Assembly: GCA_903921785.1 (NCBI GenBank)
Contig: CAIXRH010000307.1
Span: 1 to 41,910 of the forward strand
Direction: 5' to 3'
DNA length: 41,910 bases
From: an uncultured Pseudomonadota bacterium
Lineage (GTDB): Bacteria > Myxococcota_A > UBA796 > SXON01
Shown here: one piece after another, positions 9,681 to 18,760 of the stretch
Layout of the letters: each line of letters begins with the position of its first letter
Numbering within the stretch: the stretch's first letter is position 1
Position numbers and translations under genes: made by a program
Notes under the pieces: generated by a model
Databases searched by the model: none
Told to the model about the DNA's origin: nothing
What the model saw: the letters and a program-made list of their open reading frames with translations, nothing else

Positions 9681-11105
9681 ATGCTCCTCACCCTCACGCT
9701 CAGCGTCGCGCTCGCCCGCCCCACGGACGGCTCGGGCATGTGGACCTACGACGAGTCCGACACCATCGTGTCGTGGGACGCCCCCGGCGGCCGCGTCCGG
9801 GTCTGGTACAGCACCAGCGGCACCAACGCCGTGTTGGCCACCGACGCCGACTCGGACGGAACGCCGGACTTCGTGGAGGACGTCGGGGTGACCGCGGAGG
9901 AGGTGCTCGACGGCTTCCGCGCCCTCGGGGTGGACGGCCCCCTCCCCGACCACGGCGTGGGCGGCGACGACCGTCTCGACGCCTACCTCGTGGACTTCGC
10001 GGGGAACGCCGACGGGAACTGGGCGACCGAGGGCTGCGACGGCTCGGCCTGCTACGGCTACTTCCAGATGGAGAACGACTTCTCCGGGTACGGCTACCCG
10101 AGCGTCGACTCGGCCGTCCGCGTGCTCACCAGCCACGAGCTCTTCCACGGCGTCCAGGCGGCCTACGGATCCACCGACGCGGTGTGGTTCCTCGAGGGCA
10201 CCGCCACCTGGGCGGAGGACTACTTCGAGCCGGAGATCGAGGACTTCCTCGACCTCTGCGGCGGCTACCTCGACGACACTGGCCGCTCGCTCAACGAGCC
10301 CCCCTCCGGTCCGGTGCCCGCCTTCGCCTACGGCACCGCGATCTGGTGGTGGTTCCTCACCGACCGCTACGGCGACGACGCCATGGTCGACCTGCTGTAT
10401 GCGATGGGCGACTCCACCGACGACGACTCGCTCCTCGCGGGGATGGAGGCCGTGGAGGTTGCCCACGGCGGCACGCTCCACGACGACTGGGTGACGTTCG
10501 GGGAGTGGAACCTCGCCACCGGCGTCCGCGCCGGCACGGTGGAGAGCTACCCCTTCGCGGGCGAACTCCGCGGCATCAAGGCCGAGGCCGACGGGGCCTC
10601 AGTGCAGGACGAGAACCGGTTCTACCCGCTCTCCACCACCTACTACATGGTCGAGACCGAGGCCGAAACGCCGCTCTGGGTGGCCACCGACGCCGAGGGC
10701 GCCGACCTGGTCCTGGAGGTCTTCCCGGTCGAGGACAACGGGGACATGGGCGAGAAGATCGCCACGTTGGCCGCCGATGCGCAGGCGCACGACCTCGGGG
10801 TGTCCGCGCCGGGCAAGTACTGGCTCATGGTCAGCAATCCGACGCTGGCGGCGAACTCCACCAAGCTCACCGTGTGCTTCGGCGCCGAGGCGGACGCCGC
10901 CGCGTGCGCCGCGATGGACGACACCGGCGGCGACACGGCAGACACCGGTGGCGACACCGCGGACAGCGGCGACGCCGCGGGCGCGGACACGGACACCGGC
11001 GGCGAGACCCCCGGCGGCTGCGCCTGCGACCATGGGGGAGCCCCCCCGTCGTTGGCGGCGGGCCTCGCAGGCGCCGCGCTGATCCTCACCCGACGCCGGC
11101 GCTGA
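9681..11105 (+). CDS. Secreted zinc metalloprotease with MYXO-CTERM-like sorting tail
   Basis: Predicted exported peptidase. A short signal peptide (MLLTLTLSVALA) is followed by a catalytic domain containing SHELFHGVQAAYG. This gives the zinc motif HExxH (H152, E153, H156) and a downstream LEGTATWAED with Glu172 as likely third ligand, the gluzincin layout. It resembles the myxobacterial MXAN_6640-type putative metalloproteases. A second beta domain runs to about 410. The tail has three runs of D/T/G (DTGGDTADTGGDTADSGD), a Cys motif GGCACDHGG, a hydrophobic helix and terminal RRRR: the tripartite plan of MYXO-CTERM proteins, which are processed and surface-attached. Neighbours are a lipoprotein and a lipoprotein cytochrome, making this a cell-surface gene group. 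Confidence 0.82.
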   Translation: MLLTLTLSVALARPTDGSGMWTYDESDTIVSWDAPGGRVRVWYSTSGTNAVLATDADSDGTPDFVEDVGVTAEEVLDGFRALGVDGPLPDHGVGGDDRLDAYLVDFAGNADGNWATEGCDGSACYGYFQMENDFSGYGYPSVDSAVRVLTSHELFHGVQAAYGSTDAVWFLEGTATWAEDYFEPEIEDFLDLCGGYLDDTGRSLNEPPSGPVPAFAYGTAIWWWFLTDRYGDDAMVDLLYAMGDSTDDDSLLAGMEAVEVAHGGTLHDDWVTFGEWNLATGVRAGTVESYPFAGELRGIKAEADGASVQDENRFYPLSTTYYMVETEAETPLWVATDAEGADLVLEVFPVEDNGDMGEKIATLAADAQAHDLGVSAPGKYWLMVSNPTLAANSTKLTVCFGAEADAAACAAMDDTGGDTADTGGDTADSGDAAGADTDTGGETPGGCACDHGGAPPSLAAGLAGAALILTRRRR

Positions 11106-11111
11106 GGTCCG

Positions 11112-12521
11112 GTGGCCTGGGTGCTGCTCCTGGCCGCGTCCTGCCGACCGGCCGCCCCGGCGCTCGGGCCCACGCTGCGTGAACGGTTCGGTGAACACGA
11201 CTTCCTCACCCCTCGGGACGCGCCCCCTACCGTCGCGGTCGTGGCCGGGGGCACGATCGACACCCGCGCGGCGACGTGCGGCGCGTGCCACGCCGACCAC
11301 CAACACGAGTGGGGCGCCACCACCCACGCCGCCGCGATGCGCGACCTCCAGTTCTTCGGCGAGCTGGCCAAGCCAGACCAGCCGGTGTGGTTGTGCCTCA
11401 ACTGCCACGCGCCGACGGCGCCCCAACGGGCCGAGACCGTCACCCTGGACACCCACCTCGCGGCGGTGGACAGCATCGCCTCGGTGATCGCCTCCCCGAA
11501 CCCTGACTACGACCCGGCTCGAGTCGCCGAGGGGGTCACCTGCGCCACCTGCCACGTGCGCCGCGACGGCGACGGGCAGGGCGTGGTGATCGGGCCGCGG
11601 GGCTCCGGCCGCGCGCCACACCGCGTCCGGGTCGACCCCGACGCCCTCCGCGGCATCTGCGTGAGCTGCCACAGCCCCGGGGACGTGGTGCTCACCCCCA
11701 CGTTCCCCTGCTGGTTCAAGACGGCGGAGGAGCTCGCTTCGGGACCGGACACGGCGCGCAGCTGCGTGGAATGCCATATGCCGGAGGCGACACGCCCGGC
11801 GGCCGCCGGCGGGCCGGACCTGACGCTCCGGCGCCACGTCTGGGTGGGCGGCGGCATCCCCAAGACGGTCGAGGGCTACGGTTTGCTGATGGAGCGCGGC
11901 TGGTCGAGCGGGCTGACGGTGGCGGTGCGGGCCGGCGAAGGCGGCGACCGCGGGACGGTCTCCGTGGCGCTCACCAACACCGCGGGTCACTCGCTCCCCA
12001 CGGGCGATCCCGAGCGGTTCCTCCGCGTCGAAGCCCGCTTCGAGCGCGCCGGAGCCACCGTATCACGCGACGTCCTCCGCGTGGGCCAGACCTGGGACTG
12101 GGGTGACAGCGCCACCGGCCGCCCCGCCCGCCGCACCGAAGACGCCCGTATCGGCCCCGGGGCGACCCTCACGTGGCCCGCGAACGCCGACCCATCCGGC
12201 GCCGACACCCTCGTGGTCGAGGTGCTCAGCGTCCGCCTCACGGTCGAGAACGCCCGCGCCCTCGCCGCCACGAAGCTCCCTCCGTCGCTGCTCACGCTCT
12301 GGCCCGAAGCCGAGGCGGAGCTGCCCGAGCTGGCCACCCGCTACCCGATGGCCACCTGGGTCTATCGGGGGACGTATCCGCTTCCGGGCGGCGCGTTGCC
12401 GCCCGCGGGGGGGGGTGAGCTGGCGCTGGAGGCGGAGTCGCAGGCGGCGTTGATCGCCCGCTCGGTCACGTTCGCCGCCCTCCCCCTGGAGCTCAAGGCG
12501 CCCGCGCTGTCGACACCCTGA
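11112..12521 (+). CDS. Pentaheme c-type cytochrome lipoprotein
   Basis: Periplasmic or outer-membrane electron carrier. The N-terminus MAWVLLLAASC is a lipoprotein signal with Cys11. Five CxxCH heme sites are visible: C56-H60 (CGACH), C95-H99 (CLNCH), C144-H148 (CATCH), C183-H187 (CVSCH) and C218-H222 (CVECHMP). The layout resembles the cytochrome c554-like multiheme family. From about 235 to the end there are no hemes; this half is beta-rich (VALTNTAGHSLPTGDPERFLRVEARF) and looks like a C-terminal beta domain seen in some multiheme proteins. The GTG start lies 6 nt after the metalloprotease stop, so the two are probably one transcript. The electron partner is unknown. Confidence 0.9.
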   Translation: MAWVLLLAASCRPAAPALGPTLRERFGEHDFLTPRDAPPTVAVVAGGTIDTRAATCGACHADHQHEWGATTHAAAMRDLQFFGELAKPDQPVWLCLNCHAPTAPQRAETVTLDTHLAAVDSIASVIASPNPDYDPARVAEGVTCATCHVRRDGDGQGVVIGPRGSGRAPHRVRVDPDALRGICVSCHSPGDVVLTPTFPCWFKTAEELASGPDTARSCVECHMPEATRPAAAGGPDLTLRRHVWVGGGIPKTVEGYGLLMERGWSSGLTVAVRAGEGGDRGTVSVALTNTAGHSLPTGDPERFLRVEARFERAGATVSRDVLRVGQTWDWGDSATGRPARRTEDARIGPGATLTWPANADPSGADTLVVEVLSVRLTVENARALAATKLPPSLLTLWPEAEAELPELATRYPMATWVYRGTYPLPGGALPPAGGGELALEAESQAALIARSVTFAALPLELKAPALSTP

Positions 12522-12563
12522 GTCCGGCCTCAACTTTCGCCCGCGCCGACCGATGAGGCCGGC

Positions 12564-13649
12564 ATGACGTGGTTGCTGCTCGCGCTCGCCGTCGCCGCTT
12601 CTCCCGCGGAAGCCGCCCGGATCAAGGACGTGGCCGCGGTCTACGGGATCCGCGAGAACTCGCTCATGGGGTACGGGCTGGTCGTCGGCCTGAACAAGAC
12701 GGGGGACAGCCAGCAGAACGCGGCGACCATGCACTCGTTGGCCGCGCGCCTGAGCCCGCTGGGCGTACCGGTCACCGAGGCGGACATCAAGTCCAAGAAC
12801 GTGGCGATCGTCCTGGTCACCGCCACGCTTCCCGCCGGCGCGCGCCCGGGGACGCACCTCGATCTCACGGTGAGCTCCGCGGGGGACGCCCGCTCCCTGG
12901 AGGGGGGCACGCTGCTCCTCACCCCGCTCATCGCGCCGAACCGCATGGAGATGGCCTCGGCCCAGGGGCACATCCTGGTCGGCGGGTACTCGGTGGAGGG
13001 CGGGGGGAACGAGACGATCAAGAACCACCCCACCGTGGGCATGGTGCCCCGCGGCGGCATCGTGGAGAAGGAGATTCCCGGCCAGCTGGACATCGGCGAG
13101 CAGACCACGTTCGACTGGGTCCTCGATCAGCCGGACTTCACCAACTCGACGCGCATGGCCACGGTCGTGAACGCGCTCCTGGGGCCGGACACCGCTCGCG
13201 CGGTCGACAACGGCACGGTCCGGGTCCAGGTGCCTGACGGCTGGCTCGGTCGCCAGGCGGAGCTGATCGCGACGGTGGAGTCCCTGGAGCTCCCGCTCGA
13301 CCACGTGCTCAAGGTGGTCGTCAACGAGCGTACGGGAACGGTGGTCATGGGCGCGGACATCCCGCTCACCCCGTTGGCGATCGCCCACGGTGGGCTCTCG
13401 ATCGAGGTCTCCCGCCAGAACGAGGTGAGCCAGCCGAACCCGCTCGCCAAGGGCGAGACCACGCCGGTGACCAACACCGAGGTCCGCGTGCGGGAGGAGA
13501 AGGGCAAGGTGACCCTGTTGAAGGGCTCGACCGTCGGCGACGTCGTGGGCGCCCTCAACTCCATGGGGGTGACCCCGCGCGACCTCATCGTGATCCTCGA
13601 CGCGATGCGCGCCGCGGGAGGGCTGCAGGCGGAGATTGAGTCACGATAG
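12564..13649 (+). CDS. flgI: Flagellar P-ring protein FlgI
   Basis: Periplasmic protein that polymerises into the P-ring, the bushing of the flagellar rod in the peptidoglycan layer. A signal peptide (MTWLLLALAVAASPAEA) precedes the typical FlgI start ARIKDVAAVYGIRENSLMGYGLVVGL. Other family signatures are SPLGVPV, KNVAIVLVTATLP, the long SAGDARSLEGGTLLLTPL block, NGTVRVQVPDGW, and a C-terminal GDVVGALNSMGVTPRDLIVILDAMRAAGGL. The length of 361 residues is normal. GAGG five bases before the ATG supports the start. No other flagellar gene (flgH, flgG, flgA, flgJ) is in the window; the gene stands alone between a cytochrome and an unknown membrane protein. Confidence 0.95.
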   Translation: MTWLLLALAVAASPAEAARIKDVAAVYGIRENSLMGYGLVVGLNKTGDSQQNAATMHSLAARLSPLGVPVTEADIKSKNVAIVLVTATLPAGARPGTHLDLTVSSAGDARSLEGGTLLLTPLIAPNRMEMASAQGHILVGGYSVEGGGNETIKNHPTVGMVPRGGIVEKEIPGQLDIGEQTTFDWVLDQPDFTNSTRMATVVNALLGPDTARAVDNGTVRVQVPDGWLGRQAELIATVESLELPLDHVLKVVVNERTGTVVMGADIPLTPLAIAHGGLSIEVSRQNEVSQPNPLAKGETTPVTNTEVRVREEKGKVTLLKGSTVGDVVGALNSMGVTPRDLIVILDAMRAAGGLQAEIESR

Positions 13650-13686
13650 TCCGTCTCCAATGTGACGAACAGGTTACGGAGGGGCC

Positions 13687-15105
13687 GTGATCCGCCTCCG
13701 GGTCCATGATCCCACTGCTCTTGAGCTCCAGCTCGACGTCCCGTTCCAGTCCGGGGGCGCCGACCTCGAAGTGTGGTTCTTCCTCCCCTCCCAGCTCGGG
13801 GTGGACGATCCGGGGTTCGATCGCGACCGGTTCTACCGCGAGCGTACCGCCTACGTCCGCTTCGAAGCCCCGCGCCGACTCCTGCTCGAAGCCGACGCGC
13901 TCCTCGGCGCGCTTCGGGTGGATCGGGCGCGGTTGTCGGCCGGCACCGCGTCGCCGTCGGTCGAAGCCGCCGCCGTCCGGGCGTTGCGCCTCTATGGCGC
14001 CTGCGTGCGCGATCAGCTCCGGGAACGTCGTCAGGAGGCGGAGCATGCTTCGGCGGTGGGGCGCGAAGCGGCGGTGCGGGCCCTGGTGGAAGACGGCGAG
14101 GCCGTCCTCGAACGGTATCGGTCGACCATGGCCTCGATCACCCGCCCGTCTTCGAGCTTTGCCACGGCGCTTCGCGCGGTCAACGACTACCTCTCGATGC
14201 AGACAATCGAGGTGTGGTTCCGCCTGCATGCCTCGTCACCACACCCGGTCCTTGAGGCCGCCATCCGCAAGGAGACCGGCGCGCGGATCACCTCGGGCTT
14301 CCACGGAGAGCTCGCGGAGGCCGACGCCGTGGACAACGAACACTTCGTCACCGAGCTCAACCGACTCAAGAAGTACATCCTCTCGGTACTGCACCTCCGC
14401 TTCGTCTCCACGCACCGCACCGAGGCCGCGCAGGACCTCGCGTTTGGCCTCGCCGCCGCCCTGGCGATGACCGTGGCGGTGTTCTTCCAGCTCGTGGCGC
14501 TGTGGACCGTCGGCACCCCCGGCGGCCCGCGCGACTGGGCGTCCCTCTCGATGTTCCTCGCCTTCGCCGTCGGCGGGTACATCCTCAAGGACCGGATGAA
14601 GGACCACCTCAAGGGGTGGTTCGCCCGGCGCCTCCCCGGGTGGCTCTACGACCGTCGCGTGGAGCTCTGCCCCGAGGGAGAGGACACGGTGCTCGGGCAC
14701 GCCGAAGAGACCGTCCGACGACTGCATCTCCCGGAGGTGGCCGCGGACGTCGTCGCGCTACGCGACCGGGGGGAGGACCCCATCGAGCTCGTCGTGCGCG
14801 CCTCAGACGACGTCGTGCACTACCGGCGCCGGCTCCGCCTGCTCCCGACCCTGGTGGCCCAGTGCCCCGAAGCCGACGGGGTGGAGCAGATCCTCCGCAT
14901 CCACGTACGGGATTGGCTCCGCCGGATGGATGAACCATCCCGCGCGCTCTACCAGCTCGACGACGACGGCCACGCCCACCGCATCCACGGCCCGAAGACC
15001 TACCGGATCCCCGTGGTGATCCGGGTGCAACGTGGCGGAGAAACCGACATGCTCCGCCGGGTTTTGGTGCTCTCCCGGCAGGGCGTGGTGCGCATCGAGG
15101 GGTAG
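13687..15105 (+). CDS. Two-helix membrane protein of unknown function
   Basis: Not a family I recognise. The 472-residue protein has a soluble N-terminal part of about 245 residues (beta-rich start, then helical RQEAEHASAVGREAAV), two transmembrane helices (about 250-272 LAFGLAAALAMTVAVFFQLVALW and 281-300 ASLSMFLAFAVGGYILK), and a soluble C-terminal part of about 170 residues, including an amphipathic stretch KDRMKDHLKGWFARRLP directly after the second helix. With both ends on one side, the termini are likely cytoplasmic. A strong Shine-Dalgarno (ACGGAGG) supports GTG 13687. Its stop is 3 nt from the stop of the convergent malic enzyme gene. No catalytic motif was found. Confidence 0.8.
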   Translation: MIRLRVHDPTALELQLDVPFQSGGADLEVWFFLPSQLGVDDPGFDRDRFYRERTAYVRFEAPRRLLLEADALLGALRVDRARLSAGTASPSVEAAAVRALRLYGACVRDQLRERRQEAEHASAVGREAAVRALVEDGEAVLERYRSTMASITRPSSSFATALRAVNDYLSMQTIEVWFRLHASSPHPVLEAAIRKETGARITSGFHGELAEADAVDNEHFVTELNRLKKYILSVLHLRFVSTHRTEAAQDLAFGLAAALAMTVAVFFQLVALWTVGTPGGPRDWASLSMFLAFAVGGYILKDRMKDHLKGWFARRLPGWLYDRRVELCPEGEDTVLGHAEETVRRLHLPEVAADVVALRDRGEDPIELVVRASDDVVHYRRRLRLLPTLVAQCPEADGVEQILRIHVRDWLRRMDEPSRALYQLDDDGHAHRIHGPKTYRIPVVIRVQRGGETDMLRRVLVLSRQGVVRIEG

Positions 15106-15108
15106 CCC

Positions 15109-16833
15109 CTACCCGCGGACGAACGGCAGGTAGCGCGGCCGCCAGAAGTGTTTGCGCACCCAGGACTCCGCCTCATCCGGGCCGAAGTTGTGCGTGCCGG
15201 CCACCCCGTCGGCGAAGGCCTGCTTGATGACCGCCGTCGCCACCCGGATCGAGACCTCCTGCAGCTCGCTCACCGGCGGGTACACCAGGCCCTGAGCGAG
15301 GTACTTCTCCTCGGTGTAGGCCGCGAGCGCCTGCGAGCCCACCATGACCATCGCGTCGGTGACCTCGGTGGCGTTGCAGAGGATCGCCCCGAAGCCGAGC
15401 CCGGGGAAGATGAACGCGTTGTTTCCCTGGCCGATCTCCTGCGGTTCGCCGCCCGCGAGCTGCACCGGTGCGAACGGGCTCCCGGTAGCGACGATGGCCC
15501 AGCCGTCCGTCCACTTGAGGATGTCCTCGGGGGTAGCCTCGCAAGAGGTGGTGGGGTTCGACAGGGCGAAGATGACCGGCCGCTGGGTGTGTTCTGCCAT
15601 CAACCGGGCGTGCACCTCGGTGAAGGTCCCCGGCTGGCCGGAGAGCCCGAGGAGCACCGTGGCCTTCGCGCCGCGGATGGTCTCCTCCAGGTTCGGCGCG
15701 CGCCCGGGGGCGCCCCAGCTCGCCACGTCCGCCGCGGACTTGGCGAATTCCTGCTTGTAGTCCTCCATCGGGCGGTCATCGACGAGCAACCCCTTGCTGT
15801 CGAGAACGAAGATGCGCGCGAGCGCCTCTTCGCGAGAGAGCCCGTCGTGGATGAGGCCGTCGCGGATGGCCATGGCCACGCCGCCGCCGCCCGCGCCCGC
15901 GCCGTACACGATCACCCGCTGGTCGGCGAGCCGCTCCTTCCGGAGCTTGCAGGCGCTGATCACGCCCGCCAGGGCCACCGCACCGGTCCCCTGTACGTCG
16001 TCATTGAACGACGCGATGCGCTTGCGGTACCGCGCCAGGACGGTGAACGCGGTGTCCTTCGAGAGGTCCTCCCACTGGAGGATGGCGCGGGGGAACCGGG
16101 CCTTGATCGCGTCGACGAACTTGTCCATGAACGCGAGGTAGGCCTCCCCCTTGAGGCGTTTCTCGCGCACGCCCACGTAGTCCGGGCTCTCCCGGAGGTC
16201 GGCGCGGTCGGTGCCCACGTCGAGGCCCACGGGCAGCGTGCGGTAGGGGCTCACCCCGCCGCCCGCCGTGTACAGCGAGAGCTTGCCGATCGGGATGGCG
16301 AGACCACCGTAGCCCTGGTCCCCGATGCCGAGGATCGCGGAGGAGTCGGTGGCGACGATCATCCGCACGTCGTCATAGAAGCCGTTCTGCACCGCCTCGT
16401 GCGCACGGTCGATGTTGAAGGGCGAGAGGGACAGCCCGCGGGCCATCTGGAACAAGGCGGAGAACTGCTTCACCGCGTCGCCGACCGTGGGGGTGTAGAT
16501 GATCGGCATCATCTCCACGAGGTGGCGCTCCACGAGGGCGTAGAACAGGAGCTCATTACGCTCCTGGAGGCCGCGGAGGTACTGGTACTTGGCGATGGGG
16601 GAGGGCTCACGCGAATACGAAGCGTAGACCCTGGCGATCTGCTGCTCCAGCGTGGCGATCTGGGGCGGGAGCAGGCCGTCGAGGCCAAACTCCACCCGCT
16701 CCTCATCGGAGAAGGCGAGGCCCTTGTTGGTGGCCGCGAAGCGGAGGATCGCGTGGCCATCGACGAAGACGCGCATCTTGAGCTGCCCGTCGGTGTCGTG
16801 GAAGGTTTCGAAGAAACGACTGAGCCGGGCCAT
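15109..16833 (-). CDS. NAD(P)-dependent malic enzyme
   Basis: Oxidative decarboxylation of malate to pyruvate, CO2 and NAD(P)H in the cytosol. The 574-residue protein is the long malic enzyme type. YTPTVGDA carries the catalytic Tyr113, FNDDVQGTGAV carries the metal Asp, and VYGAGAGGGGVAMAI is the dinucleotide-binding loop. LSLYTAGGGVSPYRTLPVGLDVGT and FALSNPTTSCEATPEDI are further family blocks. The frame is open for another 155 codons upstream, but similarity begins at MARLSRFFETF, so ATG at 16833 is chosen. Coenzyme preference (NAD or NADP) cannot be settled by eye. It is divergent from the caspase-like gene with a 244-bp spacer that must hold both promoters. Confidence 0.95.
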   Translation of the reverse strand: MARLSRFFETFHDTDGQLKMRVFVDGHAILRFAATNKGLAFSDEERVEFGLDGLLPPQIATLEQQIARVYASYSREPSPIAKYQYLRGLQERNELLFYALVERHLVEMMPIIYTPTVGDAVKQFSALFQMARGLSLSPFNIDRAHEAVQNGFYDDVRMIVATDSSAILGIGDQGYGGLAIPIGKLSLYTAGGGVSPYRTLPVGLDVGTDRADLRESPDYVGVREKRLKGEAYLAFMDKFVDAIKARFPRAILQWEDLSKDTAFTVLARYRKRIASFNDDVQGTGAVALAGVISACKLRKERLADQRVIVYGAGAGGGGVAMAIRDGLIHDGLSREEALARIFVLDSKGLLVDDRPMEDYKQEFAKSAADVASWGAPGRAPNLEETIRGAKATVLLGLSGQPGTFTEVHARLMAEHTQRPVIFALSNPTTSCEATPEDILKWTDGWAIVATGSPFAPVQLAGGEPQEIGQGNNAFIFPGLGFGAILCNATEVTDAMVMVGSQALAAYTEEKYLAQGLVYPPVSELQEVSIRVATAVIKQAFADGVAGTHNFGPDEAESWVRKHFWRPRYLPFVRG

Positions 16834-17077
16834 CGTGCACGCTCGAGGAGGCGCCACGACGTATCCGACCAAGCGGGTCGACGTCAGCGTCCCGGGCCCC
16901 GCGGGCGTCAATGGCGCGTGAGGGACCACGCTGCCGCGATGGCGAAACGGTCGCTTCCGACCAAGCCGCCGCCGGGACCGGTTGCGGGCAAGTCGGTACG
17001 CAGCTACTTCGACGCTCGGTCCCCTCGCCTCTCTCAGAACGTCAGGAGGGCACCTCCCCCTACTACGAGGAACCACC

Positions 17078-17911
17078 ATGGGCGCCAAGGCCATCTGCGT
17101 CGGCATCAACAAGTTCGCGAAGTACCCCCAGTTCACGCTCAACGGGTGCGTGAACGACGCCAAGGACATGGCTGGTCTGTGCACCTCCCTGCTTGGCTTC
17201 AAGGCGGCCGACGTGACGATCCTCACCGACGCGCAGGCCACCAAGGCCGCCATCATGGGCCAGCTCACCGCGGCCGTCGCCGACGCAAAGGCGGGCAAGA
17301 TCTCCTACCTGCTCTTCAGCCTCTCCTCCCACGGAACCCAGGTGCCCGACACCAGCGGCGACGAGCCGGACGGCGTCGACGAAGCCTTCGTCCCGTACGA
17401 CATCGCCGAGAAGAACGGCCAGTGGGACCCCGCGCACGTCATCAGCGACGACGAGCTTCACGATCTGTTCCAACAGCTCCCTGCGTCCGTGCTCCTCGAG
17501 GTGTACCTCGACACCTGCCACAGCGGCACCGGCCTCCGCGGCCTGGAATTCACCCTGCACGCACCCCGGGCCCGCTTCGTGGCCCCGCCGACCCCGATCA
17601 ACCCCAAGAAGCTCAAGCCCGCCAAGGTGCGCGGCTTCAGCCTGCAGCGGGCCGCGGAGGCCCCCGCCACCCACCAGATCCTCTGGTCGGGCTGCAAGGC
17701 CGACCAGACCAGCGCCGACGCGTACATCTCCGGCCGCTACAATGGCGCGTTCACCTACTACTTCGTGAAGTTCACCAAGGACAACAAGAACTCGCTCTCC
17801 CGCAAGGCGCTGGTGGCCAAGATCCGCAGCGCGCTCACCGCCGGCGGCTATTCGCAGACGCCCCAGCTCGAGGGCAACGCCTCCAACCGCTCCAGCGCCA
17901 TCGTCTACTGA
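17078..17911 (+). CDS. Caspase-like (metacaspase, C14 family) peptidase
   Basis: Cysteine peptidase of the caspase-haemoglobinase fold, cleaving after basic or acidic residues in characterised relatives. The p20-like core starts at once (AICVGINKFAKYP, NGCVNDAKDM). The catalytic dyad is His85 in SLSSHGTQVPD and Cys147 in YLDTCHSGTG, both intact. SGDEPDGVDEAFVPYD is the acidic loop common to type I metacaspases. The final third (HQILWSGCKADQTSADAY, GAFTYYFVKF) completes the fold. At 277 residues there is only the peptidase domain: no signal peptide, membrane helix or adaptor domain. A Shine-Dalgarno (CGAGGA, 17066-17071) sits 6 nt before ATG 17078, which is preferred over the longer upstream frame. 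Confidence 0.92.
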   Translation: MGAKAICVGINKFAKYPQFTLNGCVNDAKDMAGLCTSLLGFKAADVTILTDAQATKAAIMGQLTAAVADAKAGKISYLLFSLSSHGTQVPDTSGDEPDGVDEAFVPYDIAEKNGQWDPAHVISDDELHDLFQQLPASVLLEVYLDTCHSGTGLRGLEFTLHAPRARFVAPPTPINPKKLKPAKVRGFSLQRAAEAPATHQILWSGCKADQTSADAYISGRYNGAFTYYFVKFTKDNKNSLSRKALVAKIRSALTAGGYSQTPQLEGNASNRSSAIVY

Positions 17912-17918
17912 GCGGCGC

Positions 17919-18641
17919 TCAGCGCCGAACGCCCAGGAACAGCCCGCGATCCTTCAACAGGCCGTCGGGCTCGAAGCGTACGTCGAAGCCCGCGTCGGCG
18001 AAGGCGCGGAGCATCGTCGGGCGTGGGCACATCCACAGCCGGTGGTGCTCCACGAAGTGCTCCACCGGCTCGCCCGGCCGCCCCACCAGCCAGTGCATCG
18101 CCATCACCGAATGGTCGCCTTCCCGGCCGGAGATGTTCACCCGAGCCAGCTTCAGGTCGGGGCGATCGTACGTCGCCATGTGCGGGCGACCCTCCACCCA
18201 GGCTTCACGGGTGAGCCAGGGCTCCACAATGAGCGCACCGCCCGGGCGGATCGCGGCCGCGAAGCTCTGGGCCGCGGCACGGAGCGCGGCTTCGTCGAGC
18301 AGGTAGCCGATGGAGGAGAACAACGACAGGATCGCGTCCACCGGGGGGTCCACCGTGAAGGCGGTCATGTCGGCGGCGAACACCGAGGCGTTCGGAGCCT
18401 TCTCCGAAGCGATCCGAGCCATGCCGGGGTTGAGGTCGAAGCCCGAGGCGGAGTAGATGTGGCGCAAATGGACCAGGTGGTTCCCGGTACCACAACCCGC
18501 TTCGAGCACCCGGGAGCCCGGCGCGATGCCGAGGGAGCCGAGCAGCTCGGCGAGGCGGATCACCTCGGCCCGATAGTCCTTGAAGCTGTAGATCGCGTCG
18601 TAGAGCTCAGGGCGCCGCGCGTAGATGGTGTCGTCGGACAT
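17919..18641 (-). CDS. Class I SAM-dependent methyltransferase
   Basis: A 240-residue Rossmann methyltransferase. The SAM-binding motif I is VLEAGCGTGNHLVHL, followed by ASGFDLNPGMARIA (motif II) and SLFSSIGYL (motif IV). The N-terminal YARRPELYDAIYSFKDY and the motif-IV SSIGYL resemble the TylM1/DesVI sugar N,N-dimethyltransferase subgroup, so a small-molecule substrate is plausible but unproven. GGAGGG upstream of the ATG supports the start. It lies downstream of the O-methyltransferase on the same strand, after 187 bp with two perfect stem-loops. Its stop is 7 nt from that of the caspase-like gene (convergent). Confidence 0.85.
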   Translation of the reverse strand: MSDDTIYARRPELYDAIYSFKDYRAEVIRLAELLGSLGIAPGSRVLEAGCGTGNHLVHLRHIYSASGFDLNPGMARIASEKAPNASVFAADMTAFTVDPPVDAILSLFSSIGYLLDEAALRAAAQSFAAAIRPGGALIVEPWLTREAWVEGRPHMATYDRPDLKLARVNISGREGDHSVMAMHWLVGRPGEPVEHFVEHHRLWMCPRPTMLRAFADAGFDVRFEPDGLLKDRGLFLGVRR

Positions 18642-18686
18642 CAGCCCTCCGCGTAAGCGTTATCCCGCCTTGCCCGGGCGGGACCA

Positions 18687-18707
18687 CCGAATCGGGTGGC
18701 GATTCGG
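18687..18707 (-). repeat. Perfect stem-loop upstream of the methyltransferase gene
   Basis: CCGAATCG (18687-18694), loop GGTGG, CGATTCGG (18700-18707): an 8-bp perfect stem. Next to it CCCGCC (18664-18669) pairs with GGCGGG (18677-18682). Both lie 23-66 nt upstream of the ATG at 18641, so they would be in its 5' leader or its promoter. Confidence 0.5.
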
Positions 18708-18760
18708 ACAGCCGGGGCGCCAGACCGACGTCGGCGCAGCGGAGGACCGCCCGGCGGCGC

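Noticed and set aside
16834-17298. A 155-residue N-terminal extension of malic enzyme
   Set aside because: It overlaps the start of the caspase-like gene, and malic enzyme similarity begins at 16833.
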